DNA from: Pelobates cultripes | Lineage: Eukaryota > Chordata > Amphibia > Anura > Pelobatidae | Assembly (NCBI GenBank): GCA_933207985.1 | Contig: OW240912.1 | Location: forward strand, 366,355,165 to 366,419,164 | Direction: 5' to 3' | DNA length: 64,000 nucleotides | Shown here: one piece after another, positions 48,601 to 60,599 of the stretch | How positions within the stretch are numbered: position 1 is the stretch's first letter | Layout of the letters: every line of letters begins with the position of its first letter | Made by a program: the position numbers and the translations under genes | The notes under the pieces: model-generated | Databases searched by the model: none | What the model saw: only the letters and a program-made list of their open reading frames with translations | What the model was told of the DNA's origin: nothing

Positions 48601-48749
48601 CTGCATTCACCCCAGACCTCCAGAATACCCACAATCCTCAACTCTTCCATTTATCTGCCTCGTATGTTCCAGAACAAGTCATCTGACTTTGCCAGACCAA
48701 AATATAATGGTCAGTAAGCACTGTGAAGGAATGTCCATATAGATATGGC

Positions 48750-50560
48750 TAACAAATTTTAAGGGCCCACACTAGCACTACACATGGTGCCCAAGTAATT
48801 CCTTAAAGCTCCGAAAAACAGTGAACAAAAGCCTGGTTTGGCTGGGAGGCTGCCAGATTCCAAGTGGGCCATGATTACAAGTTAGGACAGTTGTGCCGGA
48901 GATGAACAATCTGGTCACATTTATAACACTGGAGTACAGCCTACCTGGACAGATAAGTGTGGGCATGAGGTGGTGCCTAATTTGGATAGGTGCTGATTCT
49001 CCTCACAGGAGCAGGTATTACCCTTGTGGAAGGTGGTATGGGTCCGCTGATTGGCAGTTTGGTGTCCTGATGCTCATCAGCCAAGTTCGCTGCTTTTGGA
49101 TGTACCCAGGCCGGCAATCCCAATCCTGGACATGGGGGTTGGGGGGGGGGGGGACAGTTGCAAAATTGTTTAATTAGGATGATTTGAACCACCTGAACCA
49201 TAGTAGTTACCTGACATCCCTGCATCCAACTCTCGACCGCCTTTTGCATCTGGTGTCCCCACCACCATTTTATTTTTATTCATTTTTTCTACGCAAACTT
49301 GGGCTTTTGTGTAAAAGAGCATTTTGGCTTCAGAGGTTTATATGGTGCAGTCACCATGGAAACCTGTGGAATTTTCCTGCTAATTTAGCAATTTGCTCAC
49401 TCAAGAATTGCAGTATGTACATAAAATGTATATTCTTCATGTACTATTTGTCAGACATAGTGGTTAAATCTGTTCCAAATCACAGTTTAGCAAGCAACAC
49501 TGAGGCCATATTGCTATCTGCATTTAAACGAATGCTAGACACATATTTTTTCATTGCTTTTAATTGAGAGACGAGAAAGCTGTGTGTATAAAATGTTATT
49601 CTCGACAGGTCGTAAAACATGGATGTGAGATAAAACACAGTTAGGCTCTTGTTAAACTGTCTCTCTCTAATAAACTTCTAATGTGATGTTAAGGGGGGTA
49701 AGTTAAGCCCATAGTTTAAGAAAAAAAATATGCATAATTATAATAGAATAATTATGTAAAGGAATTAATAAATTCTGGTTAGTATTTTTTTCTTAAGAGA
49801 TACATAGATTATTTAGATTTTATTAATTATAAACGTACACAATTAATATAAACATCTATCTATATATTAACAACATAGACACGCTGTAATTAAAACAGAT
49901 GTGTGGTATAGTATAAGAATAAATATCTTAACTGTCTTAACATATATATGTCCATCCTTTTAGTACTTCATATAGTTATCTATACATTATTGTGGAAACT
50001 AGAAAATTCAACAGGGGGCATATATGTCAAGATGAATTGTTAGTGTAGGATCCACCTAAGAGTTTTGCCTTGACGTGGCAGGTGGGCTTACACATTAATT
50101 GCCATTGGAGTTACTAAATAACTTCCATTTATTTAAATGTGCATAGGGACTTGGGAGAATACGAAAGTAACTCTTTTTCTTTGGTTTTTATTGCATGTAT
50201 CATGGTCATTGCTACCGCCCATCAGTAGTGGGAGTTTGAGCGCAGGACATTTTTGTGTGTATTTGTATATTTACCAAGTGACTGATCCAACTCCAAGGGA
50301 CGAGAGAATACCTACAACTAGGCTGGTGACTAGAATTTACTTAATTTAATTTACATATTTGGACACAAGAGAATACTATTCCGAATTCTGGAATAGGGTT
50401 ACTGCAGCTCCCATGTTAAAACGCAATAGCTGGCATTTTTGCATTTAATTTCTAGAATATTCATAATAAAATATTTTTAAACTTCTCTCTCTAATTGTGT
50501 GTCAGTTAAAAACAGACAGGAATTATTCAAAGGTTATATATCATAATTTTATGATGCTAC
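48750..50560. other. No gene recognised
   Basis: AT-rich with a poly-G tract at 49141-49153. CCTTGACGTGGCAGGTGGGCTTACA at 50068 parallels CCTTAACGTGGAAGTTGGGTTTGCA at 14473, showing a low-copy repeat of unknown type. Confidence 0.4.
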
Positions 50561-50587
50561 ATTTTATTTACTTAATAATGCATAGCC

Positions 50588-51390
50588 ATGAATGATAAGT
50601 TACCACTAGAAAAATTGTCAGAGTTGTGGCAACTGACATTTAATGTAGATAAGTGCAAGATAATGCATCTTGGATGTAAAAACCCAAGGGCAGAGTGCAG
50701 AATATTTGATAGAGTCCTAACTTCAACATCTGAGGAAAGAGATTTAGGGATGATTATTTCTGATGACATAAAGGTAGGCAGACAATGTAATAGAGCAGCA
50801 GGAAATGCCAGCAGAATGCTTGGTTGTATAGGGAGAGGTATTAGCAGTAGAAAGAGGGAAGTGCTCATGCCATTGTACAGAACTCTGGTGAGACCTCACT
50901 TGGAATATTGTACACAGTACTGGAGACCGTATCTTCAGAAGGATATTGATACTTTAGAGAGAGTTCAGAGAAGGGCTACTAAACTGGTTCATGGATTACA
51001 GGATAAAACTTACAAGGAAAGGTTAAAGGAACTTAACATGAATAGCTTGGAGGAAAGACGAGACAGGGGGAATATGATAGAAACATTTAAATACATAAAG
51101 GGAATCAACACAGTAAAGGAGGAGACTATATTTAAGAGAAGAAAAACTGCCACAACAAGAGGTCATAGTCTTAAATTAGAGGGGCAAAGGTTTAAACATA
51201 ATATCAGTAAGTATTACTTTACTGAGAGCGTAGTGGGTGCATGGAATAGCCTTCCAGCTGAAGTGGTAGAGGTTAATACCGTAAAGGAGTTTAAGCATCC
51301 AGGGACTAATGAAAGTATTTAGAAAATTGGGCAGACTAGATGGGCCGAATGGTTCTTATCTGCTGTCACATTCTATGTTTCTATGTTATA
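50588..51390 (+). mobile_element. CR1-like LINE, 3' third of ORF2 and tail
   Basis: 244 codons open from 50588: LTFNVDKCKIMHLG (RT motif D region), ERDLGMIISDDIKVGRQ, LYRTLVRPHLEYCTQYWRPY, LERVQRRATKLV, GRGNMIE-like (DRGNMIETFKYIKG), VGAWNSLPAEVV. Ends with GATGGGCCGAATGGTTCTTA and the TTCTATGTTTCTATGTT microsatellite tail typical of CR1. 5'-truncated. Confidence 0.85.
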
Positions 51391-51399
51391 ATCTTATTA

Positions 51400-52385
51400 C
51401 TAGTTACCAAATAGTTGCAAATTAGATTGTAATAGCCAGTTACTTGATTTTCTTTTAACCTCTAACTAATTGTAGTAAACAGTTTGATTTTTAAACTGCT
51501 TAGATTCTGTTGTCTGCTACACTTATCTGCATACTTTTGTCCACTGTAATTTCTAAGTGACAAATGCTTAAATTTAAATAGCATTGATTACTATAGAAAT
51601 TGCATACTGAGCTATTTGATTATTTTAATATTATTGCTTAGTCTGTTGACTGTCGGATATTGCTTTGCCAATTATTGCACTGATCTGTGTATTATTGCCT
51701 GTGCAGTACTTGCTATGTATGCTGCCCCCTTCTGGTTGGTAATTTCTTGAACTGACTGTCAGTCTTCGTATCCATCACTGCTTGTCTCATTACCCCAGTG
51801 TATTAGTGTATAACCGTGCAGTGGATTAGGGAAAACATTGGTGTCCATATATGCATGCTGGACAGGCTGTGAGGCATTTGTCATTTATTTAGTTCTACCT
51901 CTATATTCCTGAAGGAGTAGTTAGATGTTTATATTTCATTTTACATAATATAAATGTTGCAATGCTTATTACTACTGAATTTCTATAAATGATTCTCAAC
52001 ACAGGGTTTCCATTACTGCATTATTACTCTCTGTGTGGGGTCAGAAGTTCTAAATAATTTTACAATTGTCCCCATGTTAGCTTAGTTTTTTTTTCTTTAG
52101 TAGATTTTCGCTTCTTGGTTTATACACTGAGTTTGGTTTGTAAAGAGAGGTTACTGATAATATGCAGTAAATTAAGATCAATACATTGCTATACGGATTC
52201 ACTGCTACCACCTAGAATGTTGGTATAACGGAAATTCGTTTAATTTAAAGAGTCTTAAAATATATAACAGCATATGGCAGTTTAGATATACATGCACATT
52301 GGTCCTTCTTAAACATAGAAAAGATAATAAAATATACAGAGTATTTTTAATAAACATGGTCAGTGTGATTTTTCTGTACTTATAT
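51400..52385. other. No gene recognised
   Basis: AT-rich sequence between the CR1 end and the 3' flank of locus A; no motif or element boundary recognised. Confidence 0.5.
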
Positions 52386-52464
52386 CTCTGAAATATGGCA
52401 ATAGGATGTGACTAATTACATTTTTTAAAAAGTAAATATTTGCTGCAATGGTTGTTAATATAAC

Positions 52465-52976
52465 CAGGGCCGTCTATAATATGATTAGGACCCTGGGCAA
52501 TGCATTTTCTTGGGCCCCATGGGCCCTGTCCCTGCCACTGCCTCACCCCCCAATTACGTCCAACCCGCAATCACACTGACAAACGTACTGGCACATACAC
52601 ACACAGACAGACATTAAAACATTCACAGATACATACTGACACACACAGTCACTACACACAAATATATACTGGCAGACATACTGACACACACACAGACATA
52701 CATACATACACAGACACATACATTAACAGATATACTGACACACACACAAACAAACACATACACTGACAGATATACTAAAACACACAGACACATACACTGA
52801 CAGACACATTGACACACACACACAGGCATACTGACATATATACACACACACACACAGGCATACTGACATATACACAGACAGACGTAATGGCTGATACAGA
52901 CAGACATTAAACATTCACAGATATATACTGACACACACATACGCTGACATACAAATATATCCTGGCAGACATACTG

Positions 52977-53007
<31 letters not shown>

Positions 53008-53726
53008 TACATACATACACACACAGACACATACACTGACAGACATACTGACTGACACACACATACACACACAGACATACTTACATACACACACANNNNN
53101 NNNNNNNNNNNNNNNNNNNNNNNNNNNNNNNNNNNNNNNNNNNNNNNNNNNNNNNNNNNNNNNNNNNNNNNNNNNNNNNNNNNNNNNNNNNNNNNGACAT
53201 ACTGGCATACACACAGAGACATACTGACACACACACACTGACACACACACAGACATACTGGCATACACACACAGACATACTGGCATACACACAGACATAC
53301 ACACACACACAGACCTACTGACATACATTTAGCCACCCTCCAGTTTCTTACCTTTTCCTGGAGGGTGGTTTCCCTGGTCCAGTGGCAGGCTGAGGCAGAT
53401 GGGAGTTCTCCTCTTGAACTCCCCTCCTCCCTGCCTTCCTCCTCCCGCGCGGCTATCTCCGGTGGGAGGAAGTGACGTCACTCCTCCCAGCCGGCTGCAG
53501 AACCGGAAGAGGGGCCCGGTCGCGCTGTTTAAGCGCCACAGCGCCCGACCGGGCCCCTGCTGACACATGCTCCCCGGGTGGCCCTTAGTACATGGGCCAC
53601 CCGGGGAGCCTCCTCAGTGTGCGGGAGCTGCAAATCGCGGGGCCCACAGAGCAGCTGCTCTGGGCCCCCAGGAGCAACTGGGCCCGGGGCAGCTGCCCCG
53701 TTTGCCCCGCGTTAAAGACGGCCCTG
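52465..53726. mobile_element. hAT-like non-autonomous element with CA array and gap
   Basis: Termini CAGGGCCGTCTATAA and TTAAAGACGGCCCTG, perfect 8-bp target duplication AATATAAC (52457-52464, 53727-53734). Interior: CA-rich array 52580-53330 containing an N run, then a CpG-rich part. Absent from the paralogous segment near 23150. Confidence 0.93.
53096..53195. other. Assembly gap, 100 N
   Basis: Exactly 100 N inside the CA-rich array, where assembly would be expected to fail. Confidence 0.95.
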
Positions 53727-53867
53727 AATATAACTGCTGTATATTGAAATACAGTGCTTTGTTTACAGTGTGTTTTGAGTATGTTACAGGTATTCTTTTA
53801 GAAATGGGGTATAGAGCACTGCATTTTAAAAAATAGCAATATGTCCACAATTTTATTTTTTTTCTTG

Positions 53868-54102
53868 TTAAACACTGGTTGCAGATGGTGGAATAGGATC
53901 AGATGATACATTATTATTATTATTATTATTTAAGGCAGGTTCTTCTGTGTTCGAATCTTTTGCTTTCCCGGTACCTTCTTCATCCACGTTCTTATCTACA
54001 TTCTTCTGCTTTACACATAAATTATCCTCTTTGTGTTTCAAAACCTTTTCCATAGATTCCATTACTTCTTCTCGAAGCTCATCTTCTGATTCTTCAAAAT
54101 TG
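53868..54102 (-). CDS. Locus A terminal exon with stop
   Basis: Acceptor GTCTTGACAG. Reads NFEESEDELREEVMESMEKV, then a Lys/Glu/Asp-rich stretch, a run of Asn from an (AAT)n tract, and SSDPIPPSATSV before TAA at 53868-53870. 235 nt including the stop. The start resembles the acidic C-terminal segment of NEK1. The stop is conserved in the paralogous copy. Confidence 0.75.
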
Positions 54103-57100
54103 CTGTCAAGACATAAAGATATAAAACAAATTAGTCAATCTAGAATGCATGCTTCTTTCTCGGTTTCTACCACTCTATGGGTGTCGGCATTGGGTGCCTA
54201 GAATTGAGTTTGCGACTTTCTGGAAAATGCTGTATTGCAACATATAGATAGAAAGAATTATGAGTAAACTGCACAAAGACATAAGCTGCAAGTTTCTTAA
54301 AGGGATATTCAAAGTACCACAATTACATATGCTAGTGCCATGATCTTGGTTCCTGATTAACTTCGTCTTATTCATTACAGTTGCAGTGTCCTGTAAAACC
54401 TTTCTGCAGCTCACCCCTCCTGCTTGAATGTGGTGGTTAGGTTTAGCCTTTTTGTCTTATTTTACTTTTCTCTTAAGGTGTTAAAACAACTATGTGTGCT
54501 CCAGCGCGGACCTTCCCTTTAAAGCGACACTATAGGCACCTACACCACTTCATCTCATTGAAGTGGTCTGGGTGCACTGTCCCTATCCCGTTAACCCTGC
54601 AATGTAAAACACATCTGTTTTAGAAAAACTGCAATATTTAGATTGCAGGCAGGGTTAGTACAGCCTTTAGTGGCTGTCTTCCAGACAGTCAATAGAGGCA
54701 TTTCCTGCAGTTTATCTATGAAACTATGTTAGTCGTCCTCACGCACAGCCAGTGTCTTGCAAATTCCCAAAGGAAAGCATTTGCTCAATGCTTTCCTATG
54801 GGGTAGGCCTAACTTGCACGGCTACGGATTTATATTCCTCACACAAAAGTGTTCCTTTAATTTTCCCTGAACAGTTGGAGCAAGAAGGAAATGAGTGTTC
54901 CATAATAATATTGTTCGGTAACTCTTCGTAAACTCATCATAAACTGCCACTGCTGCAATATTTAAAAGGCATCTTGTGGCTCCATATCTGTTTAATAAAG
55001 AAATTGGTTCCTCTAGGAACTAATGAAAAAAACGTGCTATTGTAAGTATCTCTTGGGAATGTAAGGACATATTTTTGTGTTTTGGGGGGGCAACCAATAT
55101 TTACCAAGTAGGAGTTCTGACATAAACCTTTAAAATGACACATGATATCTCTAATTCCTATTGCTCTTACGTGTCGTCATCATCTGATCTTGGTTCTAGG
55201 CGCTCTTCATCCAAATCAACCTCTGATGTTGTATCGGTCTCATCTACTTCTTCCTTAGCTGGAGTCCACTGCTTCAGAGTCCCATCTAAATAAGAAAAAG
55301 ACGTGAAGAATGTTTATGCACAGGCTTAAGAATGTTTTCTGCTCTCATAGATTTTGTTAAATGTAGCAAAAAAAGTGCCGTTAAACAGGTCTGCTTATTG
55401 ATACATTCCTTAAAATTATAATTCATCAGTATAATACTTGAAAACAAGATAATTCTCGTAATTCCTGGTAAAATATTTTATTAATAAATAAATGGTATGG
55501 AATGATGCTAGTCAATATTCTAACTTGTATGTATTGTCCCTCAACACAGTTTTTATTAAAAACACAAACATAACCCACCGTTAGTTCTGAAAAGTAGCAG
55601 GTAATTAAAAGAACACTTCAAGCACCACAGCTACTACAGAGCATTGTAGTGGTTATGGTGCCATAACACCTTACCGCCCCAACCCCCATGTAAGTAGTTA
55701 AACCGTTGGTAAAAGTTTGACTTCTTACCTGAGTGTCACCACCTGCTCCTCTGCAGCAGGAGCTAAGCCTTCTGGTGCAGAAGACAGCTCATTGCCTGAC
55801 AGAAGTCAATGATCATTGATTTCGGTTTTAAAAAAAAAAGCCGTGTTTACAACGGTGTCAATTGCAAGGAAATGCAGTATGAAGAAACACTATGCCTGTC
55901 TGTGCTCATTTGCATGTCAAGCTGGGAACTCTGGGATAGTTGTGGAACCTTTTTGTGCCTGAAAAGGACTTCGCATTTGAGATATGCAGGTTATGCATAA
56001 CAGTAATTTAGTATGAACAGGTCATAGTAGATTCTACACTTTCCCTGGTTATAGCAAAGATAAAGCCACTGATATGACCGCCTCGAATTCTAAGGTAATA
56101 AAAGTAAAATTCCTTTTATTTTTAGAATTATTTATTTTAACAGATCAACTGTTTTAAATAATAACTAATATGTTAAGTTCAGCTGGTGCCCTGTTCTTTT
56201 CCCCTGTTGATAGTCATTTTTTCAATACCTGTTAACACCAATTGTGTTGCATTGATGTTGTGTGTTTTTTGCAACAATACCTTTTATACATTCCCTCCCC
56301 CATTATTCATAAACAATAAAGACATCAGACGCTCTTACCACAAACATCTTCAGCTTGTACTATGGAATCATTCATTTCTGCCTCTGCCAAAGCCTTCAAC
56401 AGTGTCCCAGGTGCGTTCTGTCTCCACTGTTTTCGGTTTGTGAGAGGGTCGTCAGCTGTCATACAAAAAAGTTTTTTTTATGTTATATCTCACCTGTCAG
56501 ATTTCAGTTTCTAATATCCTTTATGGCTGTGAAATATGCTAAGGCTATATATAACATCAATACTGAGCTCCTAAGATGAGCTATTCTGGGCAGTTTTTCA
56601 ATGTGATTGGGGTTAGAATTGTGACTGAGGTCATATTCAGCTCATGATTCGTGCTTCAGTGGAGTTGGATATAGAATATTAATTACCAAGCTTAGTGTTT
56701 CTTGGCCCTTTAGCCACCAGACCAACATTCACAATAAAAAAACAAAACAGTTTTATTAAGGAAAATTAGCCATTGGCACTATATAAATTATAATAACATA
56801 TATGTGTTTCCATACCTTCTGGTTATAAAGACATACAAGGTTCTATCTATGAGGCCTCACCATTCTCTATTTCTGCTTTGGTTTCATACATAGACACATC
56901 AGCAGCTTCTAATAACTGGAGTAATGTTCTGGGCATTTCTGGGTTCCACTGTTTGCGATTGTCCACCGGTTTGTCATCTGTGATATCAATAGGAAATCCA
57001 TATGTAGTCAGAATAGCCAAAGTATATACTGGCACAACAGAGATACAGAGTGCAATGTAACCTAACATGAGTCTGAGAACCAATATTGCTTTATTGTGCT

Positions 57101-60100
57101 TTAATTCCAGTCTTTTACCTGATACTTGATCGTTATTATCTTTGCGCATCTTGAGCCAATTGACCTCTTCCAGTTTCTTTCCATTATCAAACGTCAAAGT
57201 ATCATTGAGTAAATCATTTTCCTGAAACAACCCATCATCCGTCATTAATACTTCAAACAAAACAATAGCGTGAAAAACGACTGTCTGTATAAGCCAGGCT
57301 ATCAAAATGTAGTTATATAAGCTGAAAAAATGTGCACTCATCAAGTTCAGACTTTCTCAAATCTATTTTTGCTGTTGATCTAAAAGAAGGCAAAAAACAT
57401 CTATACTAGCGCATGGGAACCGGCCAATGACCTACCCGACAGATTTGTCTTATTTTAAAGCATGTCACATATCTGATATATATCGCTAGTTTCCGCAAAA
57501 CATAACAGGAACTGTTCTTGCCCTTAACACACTCTGCGGTTACTCTTAGCAATCTCTTATTCCGGGCAGGGCCATCTTTAAGGGGGGCCAAATGGGACAG
57601 CTGCCCAGGGCTTAGTTACTCCTGGGAGGCCCAAAGCAGCTGCCCCATGGGTCCCATTGGGTGGCCCATGCAATTAGGGCCACACGATGCGTATCGTTGA
57701 ACAGGGGCCCGGTGGGGTGCTGTAGCCCTTTAAAAGCAAGATCTAGCCCCTCTAGTGCATGCTGGGAGGAAGTGACAGCTGATCACTTCCTCCCAGCTTC
57801 ATAAGAGAGTACCGGACGGGAGGAAGGAAGAGGCGGCAACATGGATAGCAGAGGCAGGAATGAGCTGCTGCTCAGACTCACTGCCATCAACCTAACCCAG
57901 CATCATCGGGATCAAGCTGAGCTGCAGGTAAGATCTAGCAGTGGAGTGAGGCTCTAGCTGACTGTGTGCAGATATTGTATGTAGATGACTGTGCTCTGGG
58001 TCCCTGTGTTGAGATCTAAGTTCAGAGAAATCATGCTTCTCACAGGCTGTGCATTTATGCTTTTCTCTGCATGGAACTCACACACTACCTGCTGTGTGTA
58101 CAGTCACTAACCCTTTCTCCTTACGATGAGGATCAGCGCATTTATATATATATATATAGTTGCAGATCTCTGTAATCTGGCTGAATGGCTGCAGCTCATA
58201 GAGTTTATGGAAACTTATTTGGGAGCCACCCCACTCTCTGCTTCTGCCAAGTATCCCCCCACTCTCTGCTTCTGCCCTGTGCCCCATACTCTTCTTCAGC
58301 CCTGTACTCCCCCCACGCTTCTTCTGTCCTGCACCCCCTCCCTCTCTCTGCTTTGCCCCTGCTGCAAACATAAAAGACATCACATGTATGTGTCTATGAA
58401 TATCAGTGTTTGTGTGTTGCTGAGTGTCAAGGTGTGTATCTGAGTGTGTGTATGTGCCAGCGTGTGTATCTGTATGTATGTGTGTTAATGTGTATGTATA
58501 TCTGTGTAAGTATGTTTGTGCATACATCCCAGCAATCAAAAACATGCAAACACATCTATTACATAGATACACACTCCTGATTTCAAACTCCAAAATGTAT
58601 TTTTATATATGTATATATATACACACATATACACCAATACTACACACAAATGTACAACCTCATTTAAAAAAGATACTACATCCAAACACCCGAATGAAAA
58701 TATTCTATACAAACACACCATTGTATTCCATTGTATGTAACATCATATGCAAAGACCAACTCTACTCCCACACACACCTGCATTTAAAAGCCTACATACA
58801 AGTACTCCACTACATTCCAATGGTCACAGTGCATACAAATATACACTTACTCTATACAAAACATGCTTACATGCAAACGCACAAACACTGCTCACAAGTA
58901 CAACCCTGCAGGGATGGCCAAATGGTAGATCCCCAGCTGGCATAGCATCATAGGAGTTTTGCGACAGATGGGGATCTATCATTTCGCCACTCTCGCGCTA
59001 TGTTTGGGGGTGGGGCAAAAAGCTTTCTGGCTCCAGGGCCCTCTCTACATTTGTTCCACCAATTGGTTGGGATGGGCTGTAGAGCGTGATTGCATGCCAG
59101 GGAGTGGGGTTGCAGGTACCAAGGGGCCCAACCAAATGCTTGCCCAGGGTCCAGTCAATATTAAAGACGGCCCTGGTTCTGGGTGTTTTTTTTATTTTAT
59201 CTTACTGCAATGTAACTTTGGAAACTTGCCTGTCTTTTTGCTATGTAAAGATTTTTATTGTATTGATAATTATTATTGTACTATTACTCTGTCCTGGAGC
59301 AAGTCATAATAAAAGATGTAAAAAAAATAAATAAAAGGGCTTTCTGATTTTGTAGCAAACTGGGAAAAAATCTTTCTGGATTCCAAGATAGGTAGTCAGA
59401 TCTCTACTTGGATCAAGAAGCGGTTACCCCACATATTAACTTTTATATCTCTGTAGATCCCCAGATGTTCTACAAACACAAATATCATGATGCTTTACCG
59501 ATTTAGGCTGACAGAGCATCATTAGAGTTGTAGTTCTAACCGCTAGTGAGCTACCTTTTGACCATAATTGTTTTACTCTCTGCTGGCAATATTGCTAAAA
59601 TAACTGCTGTGTAGAAGTGCATTTTAAGTATATTTATAAAATGTCCAAAATGCGGCAGAATGTAATGTACCCTGAAATATATAGGATATTGTGCATTTCA
59701 CATTATTTCTGCAGACAGAAAAATAAAAATATCATGATCTGCAAAACAGAAAATTTGGAAATTTTAGCAAAAATAATGTTATAGTTGTAATTACAGTTAA
59801 ATTCTGCTTTCAAACAAAACATTTTCCCATGTCAGTTGTTGCTTCTTCAAAAAAAAATAAAAAAAAAATGATTTTTAAGACAGTCACTGATGTGATGAAT
59901 GTATCCTAAGTTATTCAATATCTTATAATACACCTTGATCTGTGTTATTATATATCATACGTTATACATTTTAAATAAGAGTACAGTGAATAACATATTT
60001 TAACATTTTAAATTCAGCATTTCCAAATGGTTTCTCTACATTGTTAAAAACTATAATCTGTTCTTCAGTGTAGAACATGAATATCCATTCTCTACCGTCA

Positions 60101-60578
60101 TTCATATGATTAAATATAAGATAATAACACATTTTAGTTGTATTTTACACACGTTTTCTTCTTAATGGATTGTATTGAGAAAGTCCGACAAGGAGGACAG
60201 AAGCAGGAGTTTAACCCCTTAAGGACACATGACATGTCACAATTCCCTTTTATTCCAGAAGTTTGGTCCTTAAGGGGTTAAAGAAACATTACGTTGTAAA
60301 AACCCTATGGTGTTGTATATTCCAGGTTTGTTTGTGTGGAGTTAAAATTAGGGAACACATTTATTCCAACTCTTGTCAGTTTCAGCCATGGCAAGGTGTT
60401 GACGCAGAAAAGCAGACCCAGAGAGATACCTGTGACAGGCTGCAAATGTCTGTAAACAAACCCTTCTCACATAAATACATACACCTGTGCACACCCACAG
60501 TTGTCCTACCTCTTCGTTTTCTTTGGTACTTTCCTCTTTGAGAGGTTCATGGAAATCAATTTCAAACTTTACTCCACC
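53868..60578 (-). CDS. NEK5: NEK5-like kinase, C-terminal tail exons (locus A, 5' part outside window)
   Basis: Six exons join in one frame: 60510-60578, 57119-57221, 56861-56977, 56339-56455, 55171-55285 and 53868-54102 (stop TAA). All have GT/AG borders. GGVKFEIDF, NDTLTFDNGKK and NRKQWNPEMPRTLLQLLEAA match the C-terminal GVKFEI / NETLTFEDG / NRRQW-TLLQ motifs I recall from human NEK5. The tail ends in an acidic segment (FEESEDELREEVMESMEKVL) resembling the NEK1 FEE-DTDLQEL-SMEQLL region. The kinase domain and central coiled coil must lie beyond 64000. It sits upstream of locus B on the same strand, so the two cannot be one collinear gene. Alternatives: a NEK1/5-like paralogue, or a scaffold ordering error. 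Confidence 0.8.
54519..54860. mobile_element. T2-type MITE in last intron of locus A
   Basis: TTAAAGCGACACTATAGGCA at the left and AAAAGTGTTCCTTTAA at the right, TTAA on both sides. Confidence 0.78.
55171..55285 (-). CDS. Locus A exon: third KQW motif and acidic stretch
   Basis: A 115-nt exon entering in phase 1 and leaving in phase 2 at donor GTAAGAGC. Reads DGTLKQWTPAKEEVDETD, then EVDLDEERLEPRSDDDD. The KQW at the same distance from the exon start suggests a third copy of the module whose second half became acidic. Confidence 0.7.
56339..56455 (-). CDS. NEK5: Locus A exon: second NRKQW module
   Basis: Also 117 nt and phase 1 to phase 1, acceptor TATGACAG, donor GTAAGAG. Reads [20 protein letters not shown], then KALAEAEMNDSIVQAEDVC. 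Same length, phase and motif order as the preceding exon, so it looks like an exon duplication. A shortened paralogue lies at 24306-24380. Confidence 0.8.
56861..56977 (-). CDS. NEK5: Locus A exon: first NRKQW module
   Basis: A 117-nt exon, phase 1 to phase 1, acceptor ATATCACAG, donor GTGAGG. Reads DDKPVDNRKQWNPEMPRTLL, then QLLEAADVSMYE. Corresponds to the single NRRQW...TLLQMM..AD exon recalled for human NEK5. Confidence 0.8.
57119..57221 (-). CDS. NEK5: Locus A exon: NDTLTFDNGKK
   Basis: Acceptor TGTTTCAG, donor GTAAAAG. Reads ENDLLNDTLTFDNGKKLEEV, then NWLKMRKDNNDQVS plus one G. Aligns with the NETLTFEDGMKF segment of NEK5. An open frame continues through both flanking introns and would give false membrane segments; the spliced reading is preferred. 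Confidence 0.75.
57567..59175. mobile_element. hAT-like non-autonomous element in locus A intron
   Basis: Termini CAGGGCCATCTTTAA and TTAAAGACGGCCCTG. Flanks ATTCCGGG (57559-57566) and GTTCTGGG (59176-59183) are six of eight bases alike, so the target duplication has aged. Interior: CpG-rich left part, TG array 58385-58520, CA units 58520-58900, then GGCCCAACCAAATGCTTGCC. Same family as 52465-53726. Confidence 0.85.
60212..60281. repeat. Short palindromic repeat (TTAAGGACACATGACA type)
   Basis: TTAACCCCTTAAGGACACAT to GGTCCTTAAGGGGTTAA. Close to 31171-31252. Lies just right of the first visible exon's donor-side intron in locus A. Confidence 0.75.
60510..60578 (-). CDS. NEK5: Locus A exon: GGVKFEIDF
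   Basis: A 69-nt exon (23 codons, phase 0) after a TTTTTTAG acceptor and before donor GTAGGAC. Reads GGVKFEIDFHEPLKEE, then STKENEE. The GVKFEI motif starts the conserved C-terminal region of NEK5. It is the first exon of locus A visible in the window. Confidence 0.75.
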
Positions 60579-60599
60579 CTAAAAAATAGCATACATTAT

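Larger units (their letters stand above)
52386..56503 (-). repeat. Segmental duplication, copy A of the NEK5 3' region
   Basis: Paralogue of 23067-24443. It carries three C-terminal exons, where copy B shows one and a stop remnant because its gap replaces the equivalent of about 53881-55568. The hAT at 52465-53726 is absent from copy B. Confidence 0.85.

Noticed and set aside
56847..57344. 165-codon open frame that looks like a membrane protein with two hydrophobic segments
   Set aside because: It runs through two NEK5-type exons and the introns between and beside them. The hydrophobic parts come from T-rich intron sequence with good splice sites on each side.
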